NCBI RefSeq assembly: GCF_021347895.1
Contig: NC_067117.1
Span: forward strand, 18,261,858 to 18,325,857
DNA: 64,000 nucleotides
Source of the DNA: Acanthochromis polyacanthus
Taxonomy: Eukaryota > Chordata > Actinopteri > Pomacentridae
Direction: 5' to 3'
In this document: piece after piece, positions 60,326 through 64,000 of the stretch
Layout of the letters: the number at the start of each line of letters is the position of its first letter
How positions within the stretch are numbered: position 1 is the stretch's first letter
Notes under the pieces: model-generated
The model's database searches: none
The model's input: the letters and a program-made list of their open reading frames with translations, nothing else
Told to the model about the DNA's origin: nothing
Made by a program: the position numbers and the translations under genes

Positions 60326-63300
60326 AAATCACATTTTTGATGAAATGTTTTTGTGTGATAAAGCAAAAGGCAAAAAGTGCTCTGAATACTCAGTCCCCCT
60401 TAATTATGAATTACATTTTAGTCACTCACTTCCACTAATGGCGCTATAACACTGCTGTGAACTCAATTATAAGCTCTCAGGTTATCATTTATTCATATGT
60501 TAATCTTCAATTAATGATCTAAACATGAAAAATATGTCTGTATTGATTTTCAGTTAGTGCTTGTGTGTTTCAGAGTTACAGACAAAACGCTGCTTTCAGT
60601 CATGTATGACGAGTTTGTTACACAACTGGAGTCAGAAATAGAGACCTGAGGCCTTGTCACACATGAAGTTACAGTCTGATGAGGCTTCTGTCTCAACTTG
60701 TAGAGTCTCTGATCTGGTTAGAAAAGGCTCTGGGTCCATCTTGAGGGATATGTTTTCATCTTTAGTAACCTTTTTTTCTTTGGAAAGCAGGACTCAGAGT
60801 TTCTTGCCACAAGAGACTACACATAACGAGCCAAAGGAGCTTTGTGTTTGCTATAAATAAGCTGCCACTCTTATTCTTCCTCTTTGAGAAAGATACTTGA
60901 CAGATATCGTGTCTGTCTCTCAACTGCAATGGAATAAATAACCATCAACCCAGACAAGGGTTTTTTTTTTTTTAGGTCATGCCAGTCACAGCAGTTTCTC
61001 CGCAACAAAGACACAGAATGTTTTAATATTTAGTCCGAATTCGGGTAAATACCAGAACTATATATTTGGTGCCTGTTTATTGCTTTAATAGAAATTGTCT
61101 GCATGTTTAATGAAACACACTTTTTACCAAACATACACTTGTCGTCAGCCTTGTGTGATGTAATGTGTGTAGCTACCAGCTATGTATGCTGTTCCTGTGT
61201 CTATATAACAATATATTTTGATTCGTGCTGTCAAGCTGTTAAATTTTGGAGTGAAATGAAGAAAAAGCAAAGTAATTTCAACCAAAAGGCAATTATTCGG
61301 GCAAACTGTAATGCCATCTTTTAGCTCATGTAATTTGCTGTTAAGCCACCTTTAAATCACATACTCAAATTTGATATATTGATCTTATGTATTTATTTGT
61401 GCATGACATTTATAATACGGCAAACAGACATCTCAATGGTTTACATACTATGTTTTGTTCATTCACATTTTACATCCAAGAATTGAAGTCAGGGTGTCTC
61501 TGCATTTTTTAGATATCATATGGCTCAGTAGTGAATGCTGTCTGTCAACAGTCAACAAAATCTCCTGTTCTTGTCACTGAAAACGCTTAAATCATGAGAT
61601 TAAACATCTCAGGAGTCCTTAAACTGCCTGCAAGTTATCTTGAAGCTGATGGGGAAGCTGCTTCGTCAAAAGGTTTTTATCAAATACGGAAGAACATGGA
61701 ATTAAATCTCACCTGAGATAGCTCATAGGGTCACATTTATTCTCCAGCGTTATTGTAATTTGGAGAAGCAGTATGGTGCCAGAGCAACAAACGCACACTA
61801 ACCTACTAACTTCATGTCCCTTCTGCGAAAAGACAGCAATGTGAAGGCTCATAAATTCCCTAAATTATTTCTGTGGGTACCAGGAAGTGTGATGGGCCCC
61901 TGAATTTCCCAGAAGTACTCTCTGTTCCAATTAAGTTAATAGAGAAATAATAAGAGCCTACAACAATGGTGGTTTTGATGATGCCCCTCATTACATCATC
62001 TGTGTTTGGCTTATTGAGAAGGGAAAGTGGCCTTAGCCAATCAGCTGACCCTGCCGGGCTTTGTAAAGGTACTCTGAGACCTGTCAGTGTGTTTCTTGTT
62101 TGTAGTTGTAGCAATTATGGGATCTGCCTCTGTGCTGTGTCCTGGAAAATTGAAAGGCGTCAGCATCTGCTTCTGGTCAGTAGGAAAGCTTTGATTGCGC
62201 TGCCGTGGGATTTACCCTCCATGTCGGCTTTGTGGAGTTGACTTTGTATCACAGACTTTCTATAGGTTTAAAAAAGCGAGCAAAGTAAATGAAAATGGAG
62301 CAAAAATATTCATTTTGTCTTCTTCTTTCTGATATTTAGCTTTGATTTTTAAGGATATTTTGGTCACTTCAGTCATATTAATGATGGTGAACCTAGTGCA
62401 CATTAACTACAGACACCCTCATGCCAGACATGTGCCCAAATTCACAAACACTAAACTTTTACCTGAAAGGGAAGAAAAAAAATTATGGTAGGGTTCCAGG
62501 TGCGATATGTTATCTCTCATTTACCAAACAAATCTATGTAAAATTATCGAATCAGCACTTCTTTTTTCTGTCACTAGTTTTTTCTAATTTTAAAAATATA
62601 TTTAAAGAATTTAGCTTTAATGTAAAAGTAAAAATCTGTTCATGTGTGAAGAAAAGATTTCTTTACAAAATAGACATTTATTTAAAAGTCTTTAATGTTA
62701 TTCTATATTAGACATGTAAATTCACAGTCTATTTTGTAGTTTAATTCATATTTTTGAGAATTACATTCAAAAAAATTATAATATAAAGGAAAAGTGTCCG
62801 AAAATAGCAGCTTGATTTACAGTTGACGTTGTATTGAGTTAATTACAATGCATGGTGCAGTGTTTTTTTGAAGCTTGATCCAAAACTGAGGGTTAAAAGT
62901 CAAGATATAAGTCAGTTTTTGTGCACATTATTCTGTGTGTGGCCTTCCCTTTGGCTGCCAGCCTTGTACCACCCCAACAATCCCCTTAATAAAGTAGGCA
63001 GCTCACTCTCCTGACCATGATTCATTTACCAAGGTTGTTTGTTGTATCACACCATCGGTCAGGACAAGAATGCTGTGATCTTTTTGTAAGCATGTAGTCG
63101 TGCAGCTCTTCGTCTCGCTCCTCTGGTCAGGAAGCAAACACAAACTGCTACATTTCTTTGGATAACATCTTGACCTTTGAGCTACACAGATAAAGAGAGA
63201 ACAAAGGCCTGTTTGTTTGCTGTTCACTCCGCAGTAGTGGAGTCATGTTTGCCGTAATTAATATTTATCATTGTTTTTAGAAATTAGATGTCATACCATG

Positions 63301-64000
63301 GTCCAATCTGAATGTGACAGCTGATTGATTCCATGGTCCGGAGTGACAACGGGACTGTAAGTTTACATTCACACTACAACAGAGCCAGTAACTCTCTGTG
63401 AGTGTTTGCATGTGATCATAAAACTCTGACTGCAGCCTGAACAGAAAATAAGAACAGAGCAACACTTTGACCTCAGCAACCACTTCAAATTCGCCAAAAC
63501 ACGTGTTAGAAAGCATTGCTGTTACAAAAAATATTCCTTATCTGCCTGAGGAGTTTATGTTTTTGCATTCCACGAATAGATGCAAGATTTCAGAGCAGAT
63601 TCTGTACCACTCTGTCCTCTCTCACACCCACACATTGGCCCGCACTGCACGTCTACCTATCATTTCTATTAGTCTGAAAGGAAATGAGTTTGCTCACACT
63701 AAAGGATGTTTTGCATCAGTGGAAAGATGTAAATAGATTTCTATTCTGATAGATTTCTTCATTGACTCTTCATCTCCGAATCGTCAGCCACGAGGCCTTG
63801 TACCCTGACCGAATCCTCTCTCAGTGACGTCACTTGAAGAGCAGGCATTCATTTTAAAATGATTTAAATTATTTACACACAATTTGGCAAATTAGCACCA
63901 TCAGCAGTGTAATTTGTGTTGGAGTGTGGAATTAACATGAACAATGCGCTGAAGTTGAGTCATCTGCATAATCAAGGAGACTCTTGTCACCATAAAATCG
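60326..64000. other. Gene-free stretch at the right end
   Basis: No supported gene or RNA. A poly(T) run lies near 60961-60973. Segments 61840-62240 and 63240-63360 have the even composition and homeodomain-like cores (CCAATTAAGTTAAT, CCGTAATTAATATT) often seen in conserved non-coding elements; this is only suggestive. Confidence 0.55.

Overview
The window reads as teleost fish nuclear DNA. It has intron-containing genes with GT/AG junctions, a C2H2 zinc-finger gene with a fish-type N-terminal exon, a Tc1-family MITE, a solo LTR, an L1-type LINE insertion and long AT-rich gene-free stretches. Nothing looks bacterial or plasmid-borne.

1-34,854: a tandem array with a period of about 8.26 kb. 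Units lie at 1-8245 (left end cut by the window), 8246-16512, 16513-24769 and 24770-32404 (tail diverged), and a promoter-less, kinase-less partial unit lies at 33355-34854. Each full unit holds (i) a zinc-finger-associated (ZAD-like) N-terminal fragment that probably breaks in a CT microsatellite, (ii) a decayed, duplicated 5' exon region, (iii) an eight-exon gene for a compact HIPK-like protein kinase of 427 aa ending in a basic/aromatic stretch and four consecutive cysteines, (iv) a retroposon-like 3' tail, (v) a pair of adjacent hairpins, one a CpG-rich 44-bp palindrome followed by an E-box, and (vi) a C/G-homopolymer repeat whose length differs in every unit. Kinase copies 1, 2 and 4 encode the same protein. 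Copy 3 carries nine 1-bp indels in its exons and many more in its introns, a pattern that fits consensus error better than decay. A 349-bp LTR-like insertion is present in units 1-3 but absent from unit 4, where a small open reading frame is uninterrupted.

34,855-39,320: a two-exon C2H2 zinc-finger gene (366 aa, four fingers) with a (GAA)23 tract and a TCACGTGATTGG site just upstream of its start codon, and several polyadenylation signals downstream.

39,320-64,000: essentially gene-free. It contains a young 5'-truncated L1-type insertion (45,553-47,455) with a perfect 12-bp target-site duplication and an open C-terminal reverse-transcriptase frame, a 470-bp Tc1/mariner MITE (53,582-54,051), a solo LTR with a 5-bp duplication (54,275-54,937), a cluster of three perfect palindromes (55,036-55,120), a diverged local duplication (57.5-60.3 kb), and several stretches that look like vertebrate conserved non-coding elements.

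The main biological story is a recently amplified or homogenised HIPK-like kinase cluster. Its product keeps most catalytic residues but lacks the long nuclear C-terminal region of classical HIPKs and has a predicted lipid-anchored tail instead.
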